DNA from: an uncultured Blautia sp. | GTDB lineage: Bacteria; Bacillota; Clostridia; Lachnospirales; Lachnospiraceae | DNA length: 58,481 bases | Reading direction: 5' to 3' | NCBI GenBank assembly: GCA_934426285.1 | Contig: CAKRYE010000005.1 | Location: 1-58,481, forward strand | In this document: positions 17,496 to 27,192 of the stretch, one piece after another | Numbering within the stretch: the stretch's first letter is position 1 | Layout: every line of letters begins with the position of its first letter | Position numbers and translations under genes: made by a program | Notes under the pieces: model-generated | The model's input: the letters and a program-made list of their open reading frames with translations, nothing else | Told to the model about the DNA's origin: nothing | Database searches by the model: none

Positions 17496-18686
17496 TTATA
17501 TTAACTTATCCAGAATAGAGTGTCCAATTGTTCCTTCCGGCATTTTGACATGGAAATTGTCTGCAACAGTTGCACCGATAATCGCAAATGTATTCTCTTC
17601 CTCTAAACAGCCTCCCTCAGCCATTGCAGGTGACCAGGAAATAAAAGGAACATATTCTCTGGTATGGTCGGTACCTGTATATGTGGGATCATTGCCGTGG
17701 TCTGCAGTAATGATCAGCAGGTCATCGGATGTCAGCTCTTCCATCAGAACTCCCAGATTCTTATCAAATTTTTCGATTTCCTGTCCATAACCTTCCGGAT
17801 TTCTGCGGTGTCCCCATAATGCATCAAAATCTACCAGATTCGTAAAACACAATCCATGAAAATCTCTCTTTCCAATTTCAATAGTCTGTTCCATTCCATG
17901 TACGGAGCTATTGGAATGCAGGGCCTCTGTCACTCCTTCCCCACAGAAAATATCATTGATCTTTCCTACACTGATCACATCATATCCTGCATCCTTCAGT
18001 GCATTCATAGCTGTCAGGCCAGTAGGTTTCAGTGCATAGTCATGTCTGTTGCTTGTACGCCTGAACTCACCTTTTTTCTTGCCCACATATGGACGCGCAA
18101 TAATACGTCCCACACGCCACTCATCTTTCATGGTGATCTCACGGGCAATCTCACAGCAGCGATACAGATTCTGGAGATCAAAGGTCTCCTCATTTCCGCA
18201 GATCTGCAGCACTGAATCAGCAGATGTATATACGATCATAGCTCCTGTGTTGATTTCTTCCTCACCCAGTTCCTCAATAATCTCAGTACCACTGGCACTC
18301 TTATTGCCAATCACGCGTTTCCCGCAGCGCTTCTCAAGCTCTGCGATCAGCTCCTGTGGAAATCCTGTTTCTGTGAATGTTTTGAACGGCTTATCTGTCC
18401 TGATTCCCATCATTTCCCAGTGTCCGGTCATAGTATCCTTGCCGTTGCTTGCTTCACTGACACGCATAAATCGTCCCATTGGTTTCTCCACAGGAGTCAT
18501 ATTTCCGGCCTGGTGAAGATTGATCATTCCCAGCTTCTGCAGATTAGGAATATCCAGTGTCCCCATACGTTCCAGAATGTGCCCGAAGGTATCTACCTCT
18601 TTGTCACCAAATTTCTCAGAATCTGGCATTGCCCCAATTCCCAGTGAATCCAGTACGATCACAAATATTCTTTTATATTTTTCCAT
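17496..18686 (-). CDS. deoB: Phosphopentomutase
   Basis: A 396-residue alkaline-phosphatase-superfamily mutase that interconverts ribose-1-phosphate and ribose-5-phosphate (and the deoxy forms) in nucleoside salvage. Diagnostic segments: [18 protein letters not shown] (metal ligands and family signature), [14 protein letters not shown] (phosphorylated Thr region) and [19 protein letters not shown] (second metal site). The length matches the family. It lies 40 bp below topB. Confidence 0.96.
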   Translation of the reverse strand: MEKYKRIFVIVLDSLGIGAMPDSEKFGDKEVDTFGHILERMGTLDIPNLQKLGMINLHQAGNMTPVEKPMGRFMRVSEASNGKDTMTGHWEMMGIRTDKPFKTFTETGFPQELIAELEKRCGKRVIGNKSASGTEIIEELGEEEINTGAMIVYTSADSVLQICGNEETFDLQNLYRCCEIAREITMKDEWRVGRIIARPYVGKKKGEFRRTSNRHDYALKPTGLTAMNALKDAGYDVISVGKINDIFCGEGVTEALHSNSSVHGMEQTIEIGKRDFHGLCFTNLVDFDALWGHRRNPEGYGQEIEKFDKNLGVLMEELTSDDLLIITADHGNDPTYTGTDHTREYVPFISWSPAMAEGGCLEEENTFAIIGATVADNFHVKMPEGTIGHSILDKLI

Positions 18687-18725
18687 ATATCGTTTCCCCC
18701 ATTTTTGGTATCATCTTATTTTTGA

Positions 18726-20939
18726 TCAGTTATTTATTTGTCCCTTTAATCCCGCCAGTGCCTGTGCAAATGCATTGTTCACCGGCTCTTTGGCTTCTTT
18801 CTGTTGCTGCCTCATATATTTCTGAACATCACGTTTATTCACTCCTGCTCCTTCTTTGGCTCTTCGTGCCTGAAAAGCAGAAAGTTTTTCTTTGTATCCG
18901 CAGGCGCAGATAAATGTCTCTTCTTTGCCTTTGACATACATTTCCATTCGTTTATGGCACTTAGGACAACGGGCATTTGTTGTTCTGGATACAGTTTCTC
19001 TGTAACCACATTCTCTGTCCTGGCATACCAGCATCTTTGCATTCTTTCCGTTCACTGCCAGAAGCTTCTTTCCACAGTTGGGACAGATTTTGTTTGTAAG
19101 ATTATCATGACGGAAAGTTCCCTGTCCTGTTTTAATCTCTTCCACAATGTCACAGGTATAATTTCGGATTTCTTTAAGAAATACCTCCTGTTTTATCCTG
19201 CCTTTGGCGATATTTCCAAGTTTCATCTCCCAGTCTGCTGTCAGTTCCGGCTTACGCAGTTCCTCCGGTACCAGTTCCAGAAGCTGTTTTGCCTTTGAGG
19301 TCAGATAGATTTCATTTCCTTTCTTTTCCATCAGGAAGCTGTTAAAAAGCTTTTCTATGATATCTGCCCTTGTTGCAACTGTTCCCAGTCCGCCTGTCTC
19401 CCCAAGTGTCCTGGCCGCTTTCGCATCATGACTCTCCATATACCGCACCGGATTCTCCATTGCAGCAAGAAGCGTGGCTTCTGTAAATCTTGCAGGCGGT
19501 TTTGTCTTACCTGTATTCATAGATACATTTTCAATATATAGCTTCTCACCTTTTTTCATCTGAGGAAGCTTCTGGTCCTTCAAAAGCTTTCCTTCCTCTG
19601 CCGGATCAAGATCTTCCTCCTCTGCATCCGTATTTTCGTATACTTCTTTCCAGCCTGCACTTTTCACAACTTTTCCGCTGGCTGCAAACATTTCTCCTGC
19701 TGCTATTCCTTCCATGCTTACCTGCTCATAAACAAACGGAGGATACAGTACACTTAAAAATCTGCGAACTACCATATCATAGATTTTCCGTTCTTCATTT
19801 GTCATATGATCAAGCTGGACAAACTGCTCTGTAGGAATAATTGCATGATGGTCACTGACCTTTTTATCATCCACAAAGCTTCCATTTGCACGGATTGGCT
19901 GATTCATAAGAACACCTGCCAGTTTTCTGTAAGGTCCCACTGCACAGGCCTTCAGTCGTTCCTTAATCGTAGGAACAATATCTTTTCCGATATATCTGGA
20001 ATCTGTTCTTGGATAAGTGAGAACTTTATGGTTCTCATAGAGACGCTGCATAATATTCAATGTCTGTTTTGCCGAATATCCATATCTCTGGTTCGCTTCT
20101 CTCTGCAACGTAGTAAGATCATATAACCCCGCTGCAAAAGCTTTCTTTTCTTTACTGGTTACTGAGTTCACTTCCAAAGACTGATTCCTGAGGACATTGG
20201 CCAGCTCCTCCGCACGCTCTTTATTAAAGGTTCTGAAGCTCTTACTCTTTGGCTCTTTCCAGGTCCAGGTTACATCTCCTGCCTTCAGGGTAAGTCCGTA
20301 ATATTCCTTTGGCTTAAATGCACGAATCTCTTCTTCCCGTTTCGCGATCATTGCCAGAGTGGGAGTCTGCACACGCCCACAGGAAAGCTGGGCATTATAT
20401 TTACAGGTAAGTGCTCTGGTACCATTCATACCTACCAGCCAGTCTGCTTCCGCTCTGGCTACAGCTGCCCTGTACAGGTTATCGTACTCATGTCCGTTTT
20501 TCAGATTTGCAAATCCTTCTTTAATGGCCTTATCAGTAACAGAAGATATCCATAGTCTGCGGATAGGTTTATGGCAATCCGCTTTATCCAGGATCCATCT
20601 TGCCACCAGTTCTCCCTCTCTGCCGGCATCTGTGGCAATAATAATGTCTTTGATATCTTTGCGATAAAGCTGTGTTTTGACTGCATTATATTGTTTACCG
20701 GTCTGACGGATTACCACCAGTTTCATTTTGTCCGGCAGCATGGGGAGAGCTGACATTTCCCACTTTGTATATTTTTTATCGTATTCCTCCGGATCTGCCA
20801 GGGTGACCAGATGTCCCAGTGCCCAGGTAACTACGTATTCCTTTCCTTCCAACGTTCCGTTACCTTTTTGTGTACAATGAAGCACTCTGGCTATATCTCT
20901 GGCCACAGAAGGTTTCTCTGCGATGACTAATGATTTCAT
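18726..20939 (-). CDS. topB: DNA topoisomerase III (type IA)
   Basis: A 737-residue type IA topoisomerase that relaxes and decatenates DNA by single-strand passage. A TOPRIM domain comes first (VIAEKPSVA with Glu8; TDAGREGE at 103-110), then the CAP-like/central domains with SCGRVQTPTLAM, and the active tyrosine Tyr309 in LTYPRTDSRY. Zinc-ribbon cysteines follow near the C-terminus (CPNCGKKLL, CPKCHKRME, CACGYKE). GGAGTG precedes the ATG. TopB also occurs on plasmids and conjugative elements, but the neighbours here are chromosomal housekeeping genes. Confidence 0.95.
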   Translation of the reverse strand: MKSLVIAEKPSVARDIARVLHCTQKGNGTLEGKEYVVTWALGHLVTLADPEEYDKKYTKWEMSALPMLPDKMKLVVIRQTGKQYNAVKTQLYRKDIKDIIIATDAGREGELVARWILDKADCHKPIRRLWISSVTDKAIKEGFANLKNGHEYDNLYRAAVARAEADWLVGMNGTRALTCKYNAQLSCGRVQTPTLAMIAKREEEIRAFKPKEYYGLTLKAGDVTWTWKEPKSKSFRTFNKERAEELANVLRNQSLEVNSVTSKEKKAFAAGLYDLTTLQREANQRYGYSAKQTLNIMQRLYENHKVLTYPRTDSRYIGKDIVPTIKERLKACAVGPYRKLAGVLMNQPIRANGSFVDDKKVSDHHAIIPTEQFVQLDHMTNEERKIYDMVVRRFLSVLYPPFVYEQVSMEGIAAGEMFAASGKVVKSAGWKEVYENTDAEEEDLDPAEEGKLLKDQKLPQMKKGEKLYIENVSMNTGKTKPPARFTEATLLAAMENPVRYMESHDAKAARTLGETGGLGTVATRADIIEKLFNSFLMEKKGNEIYLTSKAKQLLELVPEELRKPELTADWEMKLGNIAKGRIKQEVFLKEIRNYTCDIVEEIKTGQGTFRHDNLTNKICPNCGKKLLAVNGKNAKMLVCQDRECGYRETVSRTTNARCPKCHKRMEMYVKGKEETFICACGYKEKLSAFQARRAKEGAGVNKRDVQKYMRQQQKEAKEPVNNAFAQALAGLKGQINN

Positions 20940-21024
20940 TTTTTCACTCCTTATTCCGCCATTTTCAACTCAAAGTATAGCATAGAACCTGCTTACATTC
21001 TACCTTTTATTTTTATGATAAATA

Positions 21025-21058
21025 AAGTCAGGGACAAAGCAAATTTCATCCCTGACTT
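21025..21058 (-). terminator. Terminator downstream of the response regulator gene
   Basis: AAGTCAGGGA (21025-21034) pairs with TCCCTGACTT (21049-21058); T-rich sequence follows on the minus strand. The repeat at 21066-21135 sits between the gene and this terminator. Confidence 0.7.
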
Positions 21059-21065
21059 CATATAT

Positions 21066-21135
21066 GTAAAGCGGACATTCGCAATCCGCTTCGCTACTTG
21101 CTCATGAACGCAGTCGCTTCGCGATCTGCGTTCAA
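21066..21135. repeat. REP-like palindromic repeat, copy A
   Basis: A 70-bp element nearly identical to copy B at 44555. Hairpin 1 is AGCGGA...TCCGCT; hairpin 2 is GAACGCAG/CTGCGTTC with TCGC/GCGA nested in its loop. Its edge lies 7 bp from the response-regulator stop codon. Confidence 0.85.
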
Positions 21136-21142
21136 TATATTG

Positions 21143-21823
21143 CTATGCGTGAAGTGCGCAGTAATCAATTTTATATCCAACGCCGCGTACTGTCTCTATT
21201 AAATCCCCGGCAGTTCCCAGTTTTTGTCGAAGAGTCCGGATATGTACATCCACAGTCCTGCTTTCTCCGTCAAATTCATATCCCCAGACCTGATTCAGCA
21301 GCTGGGTTCTGGAAAGTACAGTCCCACTGTTTTTCAGGAGAAGACACAATACCTCATACTCCTTGAGAGTCAGGTTTACATTCTGTCTGTCCACAGTTAC
21401 CACATGTCTGGAAGGAGATACATATAGATTTGCCGCCTGATACTCCTCAGCACCTGCATCCTCGCTTCTGCGGAGAAGTGCACGGATCCTGGAAATCAGC
21501 TCCATCATACGGAAAGGTTTGGGAATATAATCGTCTGCCCCGCTGTCCAGTCCGATCACTGTGTCATACTCACTGCCTCTGGCTGTCAGCATGATAACCG
21601 GAAGTCTCCGCGTATCCGGCCGTACACGTAATTTCTTCAGAATGGTAATTCCATCCTCTTCCGGCAGCATCACATCCAAAAGCAGCAAAGACGGCAGCTC
21701 TTTTTCCAGTTCTTTCCAGAATAAAGAAGGACGTTCAAAACCCTTTGCTTCATATCCCTGGCTTTTCAGAGTATAAATTACAAGTTCACGGATGCTTTCA
21801 TCATCTTCTAACAGATATATCAT
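21143..21823 (-). CDS. OmpR/PhoB-family response regulator (orphan)
   Basis: A 226-residue regulator. The receiver domain has the acidic pair EDD (6-8), phospho-acceptor Asp50 in LLLDVMLP, Thr80 and Lys102 in KPF. The C-terminal winged helix (LTLKEYEVLCLLLKNSG, VDVHIRTLRQKLG, IETVRGVGYKI) binds DNA. AAGGAAC precedes the ATG. No histidine kinase is adjacent on either side, unusual for this class in Firmicutes; a repeat and a terminator directly follow the stop. The target genes cannot be predicted. Confidence 0.92.
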   Translation of the reverse strand: MIYLLEDDESIRELVIYTLKSQGYEAKGFERPSLFWKELEKELPSLLLLDVMLPEEDGITILKKLRVRPDTRRLPVIMLTARGSEYDTVIGLDSGADDYIPKPFRMMELISRIRALLRRSEDAGAEEYQAANLYVSPSRHVVTVDRQNVNLTLKEYEVLCLLLKNSGTVLSRTQLLNQVWGYEFDGESRTVDVHIRTLRQKLGTAGDLIETVRGVGYKIDYCALHA

Positions 21824-22084
21824 AATAGTTCCTTTCTGAATTCATATTTCTTCGATTATTTTTTACTATTCTATCGAATATATTCAGTATAAAGAAGCTT
21901 CGTAAATTCTTACCTCTTCTTTGTGTTAAAATTTCGTAAAATCTACCATGTTTTTAAGATTTTCTTTATAAAAATTTTATGTATTGATCCTAAAAATTTA
22001 TTTGTAAAAGTATTTCAGAAATGTTATGATTGTTGTGAAAAAAACTGTGATGTAAATTTAATCCCATTTGAAGAAGGTGAAATT

Positions 22085-22768
22085 TTGAAACAATTTTTAT
22101 CCAAATACCGTCACGGCCTGGTAATCGGGATTTACAGTATTCTGTATATTCTGGCTTTTCATTATCTGGAATCCCGGCCCATTCACAGTTACCATATTGT
22201 ACATACTGTTTTTGATGATCTGATCCCATTCTGTGAATTTTTTATTATACCTTATTTGCTCTGGTTTCCTTATATGGTTCTGGCAGTGGTATATTTTATC
22301 TTTTTCAACAAAAACAGGCATGAATATTATCAGCTGATATTTAACCTGATGATGGGAATGACAATTTTCCTTATTGTATCCTATGTCTATCCTAATGCAC
22401 AGCATCTCCGCCCTGTTGAATTTCCCAGGGACAACATTTTTACAGATGTAGTCAGATGGCTGTACAGAACGGATACGCCTACCAATATTCTTCCCAGCAT
22501 CCATGTATTTAATTCCCTGGCCATCCATATGTCGCTGACCAATTGTGAGGCACTTCGCGGAAAGAAGAAAATACGAATTGCTTCTTTTATCCTTACAATG
22601 CTTATTATTATGTCAACTATGTTCCTGAAACAGCATTCTGTGATTGATGTTTGTATGGGAGCTACCCTTGCTCTTTTTGGTCATCTTCTTTTCTATCCGG
22701 AAAGATCCCTGTCTTTTTCCAGGAACGCCTATTACAACGAGAGAAAACGTAAAAAAAGCGAAAATTAA
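22085..22768 (+). CDS. PAP2-superfamily membrane phosphatase
   Basis: About 227 residues starting at TTG 22085, which has GAAGGTG 5 nt upstream; a longer frame from ATG 21923 adds a poorly conserved, AT-rich leader without an RBS. The KYRHGLVIGIYSILYI start matches this family. There are about five hydrophobic segments. The PAP2 signature is partly visible: LPSIHVFNSLAIH (catalytic His region) and KQHSVIDVCMG (second His region). These enzymes dephosphorylate lipid phosphates such as undecaprenyl or phosphatidate pyrophosphates on the membrane; the exact substrate is unknown. It has no operon partners. Confidence 0.8.
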   Translation: MKQFLSKYRHGLVIGIYSILYILAFHYLESRPIHSYHIVHTVFDDLIPFCEFFIIPYLLWFPYMVLAVVYFIFFNKNRHEYYQLIFNLMMGMTIFLIVSYVYPNAQHLRPVEFPRDNIFTDVVRWLYRTDTPTNILPSIHVFNSLAIHMSLTNCEALRGKKKIRIASFILTMLIIMSTMFLKQHSVIDVCMGATLALFGHLLFYPERSLSFSRNAYYNERKRKKSEN

Positions 22769-22813
22769 AAAAGTTGTACGGAAATGCAAACACATTTCTG
22801 TACAACTTTTTTA
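22767..22813. terminator. Bidirectional terminator after the PAP2 gene
   Basis: AAAAAAGTTGTAC-G-GAAATG pairs with CATTTC-T-GTACAACTTTTTT; it separates the convergent PAP2 and glycosyltransferase genes. Confidence 0.88.
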
Positions 22814-22842
22814 TTTCTATCCCATAACTGTCTTACAGTTTA

Positions 22843-23859
22843 TCAATTAAATCCATAAAATTTCTGGCTGATTTTGTAAGCTGCCACAGACATCTTTCTG
22901 CCTCCGCGTCCCGGCAGATTCATTACCCTTCCAAAAAGGCTGTGTCGAAGTTTATTGTATACAGCCCTATTTTCACTCTTAATATATTCCAGAAGCTCTT
23001 TCTTTTTCTGCAGAGATTCCTCTGTATTTGCCCTGATAAGCATGATAGATGAGATTGTTGTAATAATATCCAGATAACTGAACATATATGCTTTCAGACG
23101 CCGGTTTATATTACCACATCCAATATATGCATCCACCATCAGCTTATTCACGCGGATCTGCTGGTCAATACGTTTGATCATTACCTTTTCATTGACTGAC
23201 TGATCATCTCTGCCTATAAAATAGCGGTAAAAATTCACATCCAGATAATAAAGATTCTTTACATATGGCAGCGGTTCAAAAGCAAACAGATTATCCACAT
23301 AGAAGGTATGCTTCGGCAGCTCCAGACCGCAGTCATGAAGCAGCTGTGTACGATAAATCATGGAATGCATAAGAAGATATTTTCCCTTTGGCATATGTCT
23401 TACTTCATCCCAGCCAAATATTTTGTCCTGAGGAAGACATCTGCGGTACTGCATGACCTTTTTGCGTGTTGCTCCCTGTTTCTCATATACAAAATTGCTG
23501 ATAAGAAGATCCACTGTTTCAGGTCCGCGCAACAGCTCATACAAAGTTTTCAAAATGCTGATATAGGCTTCCTTATTTACCCAGTCATCACTGTCCACAA
23601 CTTTAAAATACAAACCTGTAGCATTCCTGATTCCTGCATTTACAGCCTCTCCATGTCCACCATTTTCCTGATGAATTGCTTTCACAATAGTAGGATATTT
23701 TTCCGCATAGGCATCTGCGATCTCTGCAGTTCTGTCCGAGGATCCGTCATCCACCACAAGAATTTCTACCTCTTCTCCGCCTACGAGCAGTGATTCAATA
23801 CACTTTTCCATATAATCCTGAGAATTATAACATGGAATGGCAATACTTAACAGTTTCAT
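22843..23859 (-). CDS. Family 2 glycosyltransferase
   Basis: A 338-residue GT-A fold enzyme: LLSIAIPCYNSQDYMEKCIE start, VDDGSSDRT nucleotide-binding motif, and DSDDW as the metal-binding DXD-type motif. The C-terminal ~120 residues are helical and basic, with no clear membrane anchor. It would transfer a sugar from a nucleotide-sugar to a surface or lipid acceptor; donor and acceptor cannot be inferred. Its ATG overlaps the mutY stop (ATGA), so it is cotranscribed with mutY, a functionally unrelated neighbour. Confidence 0.9.
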   Translation of the reverse strand: MKLLSIAIPCYNSQDYMEKCIESLLVGGEEVEILVVDDGSSDRTAEIADAYAEKYPTIVKAIHQENGGHGEAVNAGIRNATGLYFKVVDSDDWVNKEAYISILKTLYELLRGPETVDLLISNFVYEKQGATRKKVMQYRRCLPQDKIFGWDEVRHMPKGKYLLMHSMIYRTQLLHDCGLELPKHTFYVDNLFAFEPLPYVKNLYYLDVNFYRYFIGRDDQSVNEKVMIKRIDQQIRVNKLMVDAYIGCGNINRRLKAYMFSYLDIITTISSIMLIRANTEESLQKKKELLEYIKSENRAVYNKLRHSLFGRVMNLPGRGGRKMSVAAYKISQKFYGFN

Positions 23860-24911
23860 CTCTTTTCCTCCTTAATATATCTGGCATACGCCCCAAATGC
23901 AGATGGTATGGCGTATCTTTTTCCTGTCTGTTCTTTGTCTGCAAAAATAAGCTCTTTGTCTTTTGCTTTTTCCAGGGATGATACCCGGATTCTGTATGCC
24001 TCCATTCTCCATTCAATGTGGGAAAAAATATGTCTGGAAGAAGGCATTTCTTCTATATAAAGAGGATCCAGTCCCAGTTTTCTCACATATTCCAGAGCCC
24101 TCTCCCTGTCTATATGTCCAGGGACATTTGGCAACTCGTACAGTCCCGCCAGAAGCCCTTTGGACGGTCGCTTTCGAAGTGCTGTTGCTTCTCCGTCCTG
24201 AATGATAAAAACTGTTTTATCCTCTTGTCTTCGTTCCTTTTTCGCTGCTTTTATAGGGAAACGATCCACAGTACCATGGCAATATGCCTGACAGAGTGAA
24301 GCCACCGGACATTCCTCACATTTTGCCATTCCGTTTGGTATACACACTACAGCTCCCAATTCCATCAGGGCCTGATTGAAATCCCCCGGCTTATCTTCAG
24401 GCATAATTTCAGACAGCTCCTCTTCTATTTCTCTGCGGACTGACTGTCTGCTGATATCTCCATTATTCTCTGTAATTCTGGTAATCACCCTGAGTACATT
24501 TCCATCTACTGCGGGAACCGATTTGTGATAGGCAATAGATGCGATTGCACCGGCCGTATAGCTTCCTATACCTTTTAACGATAAAAGTGTCTGATAATCT
24601 TCAGGAATTATTCCCTGATGATCAGAAACCACCTGCTTAGCTGCTTCCTGCATATTCCGTACCCGGTTATAATATCCAAGCCCTTCCCAAAGCTTCAACA
24701 GCTGTTCCTGAGGGCACTGAGCCAGAGCATGTACATCCGGAAGCGCTGTGATAAATCTCTGAAAATACGGCTTTACCGCCTCCACCCTGGTCTGCTGCAG
24801 CATAATCTCAGACACCCAGGTATAATAAGCATTATTTCTGTCCCTCCAGGGCAGAACACGCTTATTTATATTGTACCATTGAAGTAATGGTATGACAATT
24901 TTTTTTAACAT
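23856..24911 (-). CDS. mutY: A/G-specific adenine DNA glycosylase
   Basis: A 351-residue DNA repair glycosylase that removes adenine mispaired with 8-oxoguanine. It has the catalytic Glu35 in SEIMLQQTRV, the helix-hairpin-helix SLKGIGSYTAGAIASIAY, the catalytic Asp in VDGNVLRV, and the [4Fe-4S] cluster cysteines CIPNGMAKCEECPVASLC with seven rather than six residues in the first gap. A NUDIX-like C-terminal domain recognises 8-oxoguanine (RPSKGLLAGLYELPNV). AAGGAA precedes the ATG. Confidence 0.95.
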   Translation of the reverse strand: MLKKIVIPLLQWYNINKRVLPWRDRNNAYYTWVSEIMLQQTRVEAVKPYFQRFITALPDVHALAQCPQEQLLKLWEGLGYYNRVRNMQEAAKQVVSDHQGIIPEDYQTLLSLKGIGSYTAGAIASIAYHKSVPAVDGNVLRVITRITENNGDISRQSVRREIEEELSEIMPEDKPGDFNQALMELGAVVCIPNGMAKCEECPVASLCQAYCHGTVDRFPIKAAKKERRQEDKTVFIIQDGEATALRKRPSKGLLAGLYELPNVPGHIDRERALEYVRKLGLDPLYIEEMPSSRHIFSHIEWRMEAYRIRVSSLEKAKDKELIFADKEQTGKRYAIPSAFGAYARYIKEEKR

Positions 24912-25007
24912 TTTCTTTATTTCCTTTATTCTCCCAAGATTTCAACAAAACCTTCCATACAGCAGATCAGTTCTGTCCGTTCTCTGCACATGCACTATTA
25001 AACGACG

Positions 25008-25031
25008 AGGGCGGTCAATAAAAACCGCCCT
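25008..25031. terminator. GC-rich hairpin between mutY and the DUF3784-like gene
   Basis: AGGGCGGT (25008-25015) pairs with ACCGCCCT (25024-25031). T-runs are short on both strands, so termination is plausible for the minus-strand gene at 25085 but not certain. Confidence 0.5.
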
Positions 25032-25084
25032 TTCTGCCTTACTGTATTACTTTTCAATTGTTTTTCTTTTCATGAGAGATACTG

Positions 25085-25381
25085 TCATTTTTTACATTTT
25101 ACTCTCAGATAATATACCAGTGCAATTATAATGATCAGAACCGCTACAATATATCCGATTTCTGCTGCCAAGCTTGTAGTAAACATGTCTACTGCAGATA
25201 CCACTCCGATTGCGATCAGAGCCCATCCACAGCCTTTCTCCATTTTCTTTTCGTCATAAAGCTTTTTACGGACATCTGCATTTCCACCCTTCATGAAAAT
25301 CTCCCCGTGTCCTGTAAGAAGCATAATTCCCACAATAAATGCAGCAACTGTTAAAATAAGGCTCAATGAATCCATGTTCAT
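25085..25381 (-). CDS. Small membrane protein, DUF3784-like
   Basis: A 98-residue protein with two or three hydrophobic helices (ILTVAAFIVGIMLLTG; WALIAIGVVSAV; YIVAVLIIIIALVYYL) separated by a polar loop (GGNADVRKKLYDEKKMEKGCG). This layout and the loop resemble Firmicute DUF3784 proteins, whose function is unknown. AAAGGAG precedes the ATG. It lies 63 bp downstream of the L,D-transpeptidase gene on the same strand and may be cotranscribed with it. Confidence 0.78.
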   Translation of the reverse strand: MNMDSLSLILTVAAFIVGIMLLTGHGEIFMKGGNADVRKKLYDEKKMEKGCGWALIAIGVVSAVDMFTTSLAAEIGYIVAVLIIIIALVYYLRVKCKK

Positions 25382-25444
25382 AATTGTTTCTCCTTTGTAA
25401 ATAATCAGGCTGCCTGACAGACAGCCCTTTTAATCATTCATTTT

Positions 25445-27010
25445 TTAATAGAAACATACGATAGGAACACCATACTGAATAATATCGTAAAGTTCTCCTG
25501 CTTTATCCGAGGGCATATTAATGCAACCATGGGAACCACCCTCAAGATATCTGTCGCCGCCAAAATATGGCTGCCATGGAGCATCATGGAATCCGATTCC
25601 TCCGTTAAACGGCATCCAGTATGTGACAGGCTGTTCATATTCATATTTTCCATTTGGAAGCTGCTTTCCCCTCAAAACATCCGGACTCTTTTTATAATAG
25701 AGTGTAAAAATTCCAGCTGGAGTCTGACGGTCTGCATAGCTCATGTTTCCGGACACAATATCTGATTCAAAGATATCTTCTCCGTTCTGGTAATAATACA
25801 TATGCTGCTCCGAAAGATCTACCTCAATATAAGTATTTCCAAGATCATTCACACCATATGAATTGGCAGTCATAGAATAAACCGGATCTCTGACAGTCTG
25901 AGTACCGGACTGGATCTCCTGGGTAAGCTGGGCCACCTCAGATGCCTGGTCTATCTGCCAGCCGTAAGCAGAGCCATATACATAAACGGTTCTTCCACTG
26001 GTAGTATGGAATTCACGTTCAGTACCTACTGTATCATGTGATGCAGCAAGCTGTGCTACATAATCTGCAATATGCTGCTGGAAGGATGCATCATCTCTGA
26101 TCAGCTGACCCTTCTCATCAAAATTCAGCCAGTCCTTGATCGTACTGCCATCCAAAGTCACTGTCTCATCTCCAAAGGTATAGGTGATGCTTGCTTTGGT
26201 AAAATTATTGCATGCATCCAGAGATGCCTGAAGATCTGCATTATCACTTGTCACTGCAGCCTTTGCATATACATCCGGATCACTGGTAAAATCCACCGCA
26301 TCCTTATTGTCGGACACAGCTTCCGAAAGAGCATTATATGCTTCCTTCAATATCAGCTGGCTTCCCTCTGTCTCAGGAACAATTTCAAACTGAGATTCCC
26401 CATAAGCTACATACGCATCCTCAGGTGCAACCTGGTTCTCTTCTTGTGCACAATTCAGTGTTTTCACCTGTGCTTTCAGCTTTTCCTTGTCAAAAGTCGT
26501 ATTTTCATCTGTACTGTAAATTCTGTTCTCAGAAAAACCGGTAATCCACTCATAGGGCTTCTGGGCCTTCAAAAGCTTAAGGACACTTCCGTCAGATACA
26601 TATTTATAACCAATCTGGTCTCCTGATATGGTCTGGGGATCCAGGTTTCTTGAATCTACTTCAATAGAGTAATTCTCCACTTTCTTTGCAATCAGCTGCT
26701 CTACCTGATAGGCAGTCTTACCGGAACAGTCTATTCCATTGATCGTTGTTCCTTCAAAAAATTTATCTGAATAATAATATGATATTCCTGCATAAGCCGT
26801 ACCTGCTGCAACAAGCAGCATTCCCAACGTAATACCGGTAATTTTTAATGCTTTGTGTTTATTCTTAACCGGAGGCTCATAAGGTGCAAGGTCCTCATCA
26901 TTAATAGGCACATAGGCGATTTTGTCCGGTCTTGCAGATTTGCGTGCTTTCACTCTTGCACCGCCACTGCCGTCATCTGCCCTTTTCTTCTTCTCCTCTT
27001 GGTTACCCAT
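25445..27010 (-). CDS. Membrane-anchored L,D-transpeptidase (YkuD domain)
   Basis: A 521-residue cell-wall enzyme. A charged cytoplasmic tail precedes one membrane anchor (ALKITGITLGMLLVAAGTAY, ~53-75). Two peptidoglycan-binding-4/VanW-like repeats (TTINGIDCSGKTAYQVEQLI is typical) span ~85-370. The C-terminal YkuD domain carries the catalytic HGCINMP motif, with Cys496. It should form 3-3 crosslinks or attach groups to peptidoglycan outside the cell. The architecture and length are standard for Clostridia. GAGGAG precedes the ATG. Confidence 0.93.
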   Translation of the reverse strand: MGNQEEKKKRADDGSGGARVKARKSARPDKIAYVPINDEDLAPYEPPVKNKHKALKITGITLGMLLVAAGTAYAGISYYYSDKFFEGTTINGIDCSGKTAYQVEQLIAKKVENYSIEVDSRNLDPQTISGDQIGYKYVSDGSVLKLLKAQKPYEWITGFSENRIYSTDENTTFDKEKLKAQVKTLNCAQEENQVAPEDAYVAYGESQFEIVPETEGSQLILKEAYNALSEAVSDNKDAVDFTSDPDVYAKAAVTSDNADLQASLDACNNFTKASITYTFGDETVTLDGSTIKDWLNFDEKGQLIRDDASFQQHIADYVAQLAASHDTVGTEREFHTTSGRTVYVYGSAYGWQIDQASEVAQLTQEIQSGTQTVRDPVYSMTANSYGVNDLGNTYIEVDLSEQHMYYYQNGEDIFESDIVSGNMSYADRQTPAGIFTLYYKKSPDVLRGKQLPNGKYEYEQPVTYWMPFNGGIGFHDAPWQPYFGGDRYLEGGSHGCINMPSDKAGELYDIIQYGVPIVCFY

Positions 27011-27112
27011 TTATTATCTCCTCAAAATAAGTATTACAGTTAAATATACTGAAGTATTTTCAGTCTCTTTATTATAACATACTTCTTCTAATTTGCATCT
27101 GTTATTCAGATT

Positions 27113-27158
27113 TTTTTCAAAAAAATGCAAAACCATGCACTTTTTTACAAGTGCATGG
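27113..27158 (-). terminator. Terminator after gpmI
   Basis: CCATGCACTT (27133-27142) pairs with AAGTGCATGG (27149-27158), extended by a GCA/TGC pair; a long T-run follows on the minus strand. Confidence 0.88.
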
Positions 27159-27192
27159 CTGCATATATCATGATCATTCTCTATTTCAAATC

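Noticed and set aside
18726..20939. topB as part of a conjugative element
   Set aside because: All neighbours are chromosomal housekeeping genes and no mobilisation or integrase genes are near it.
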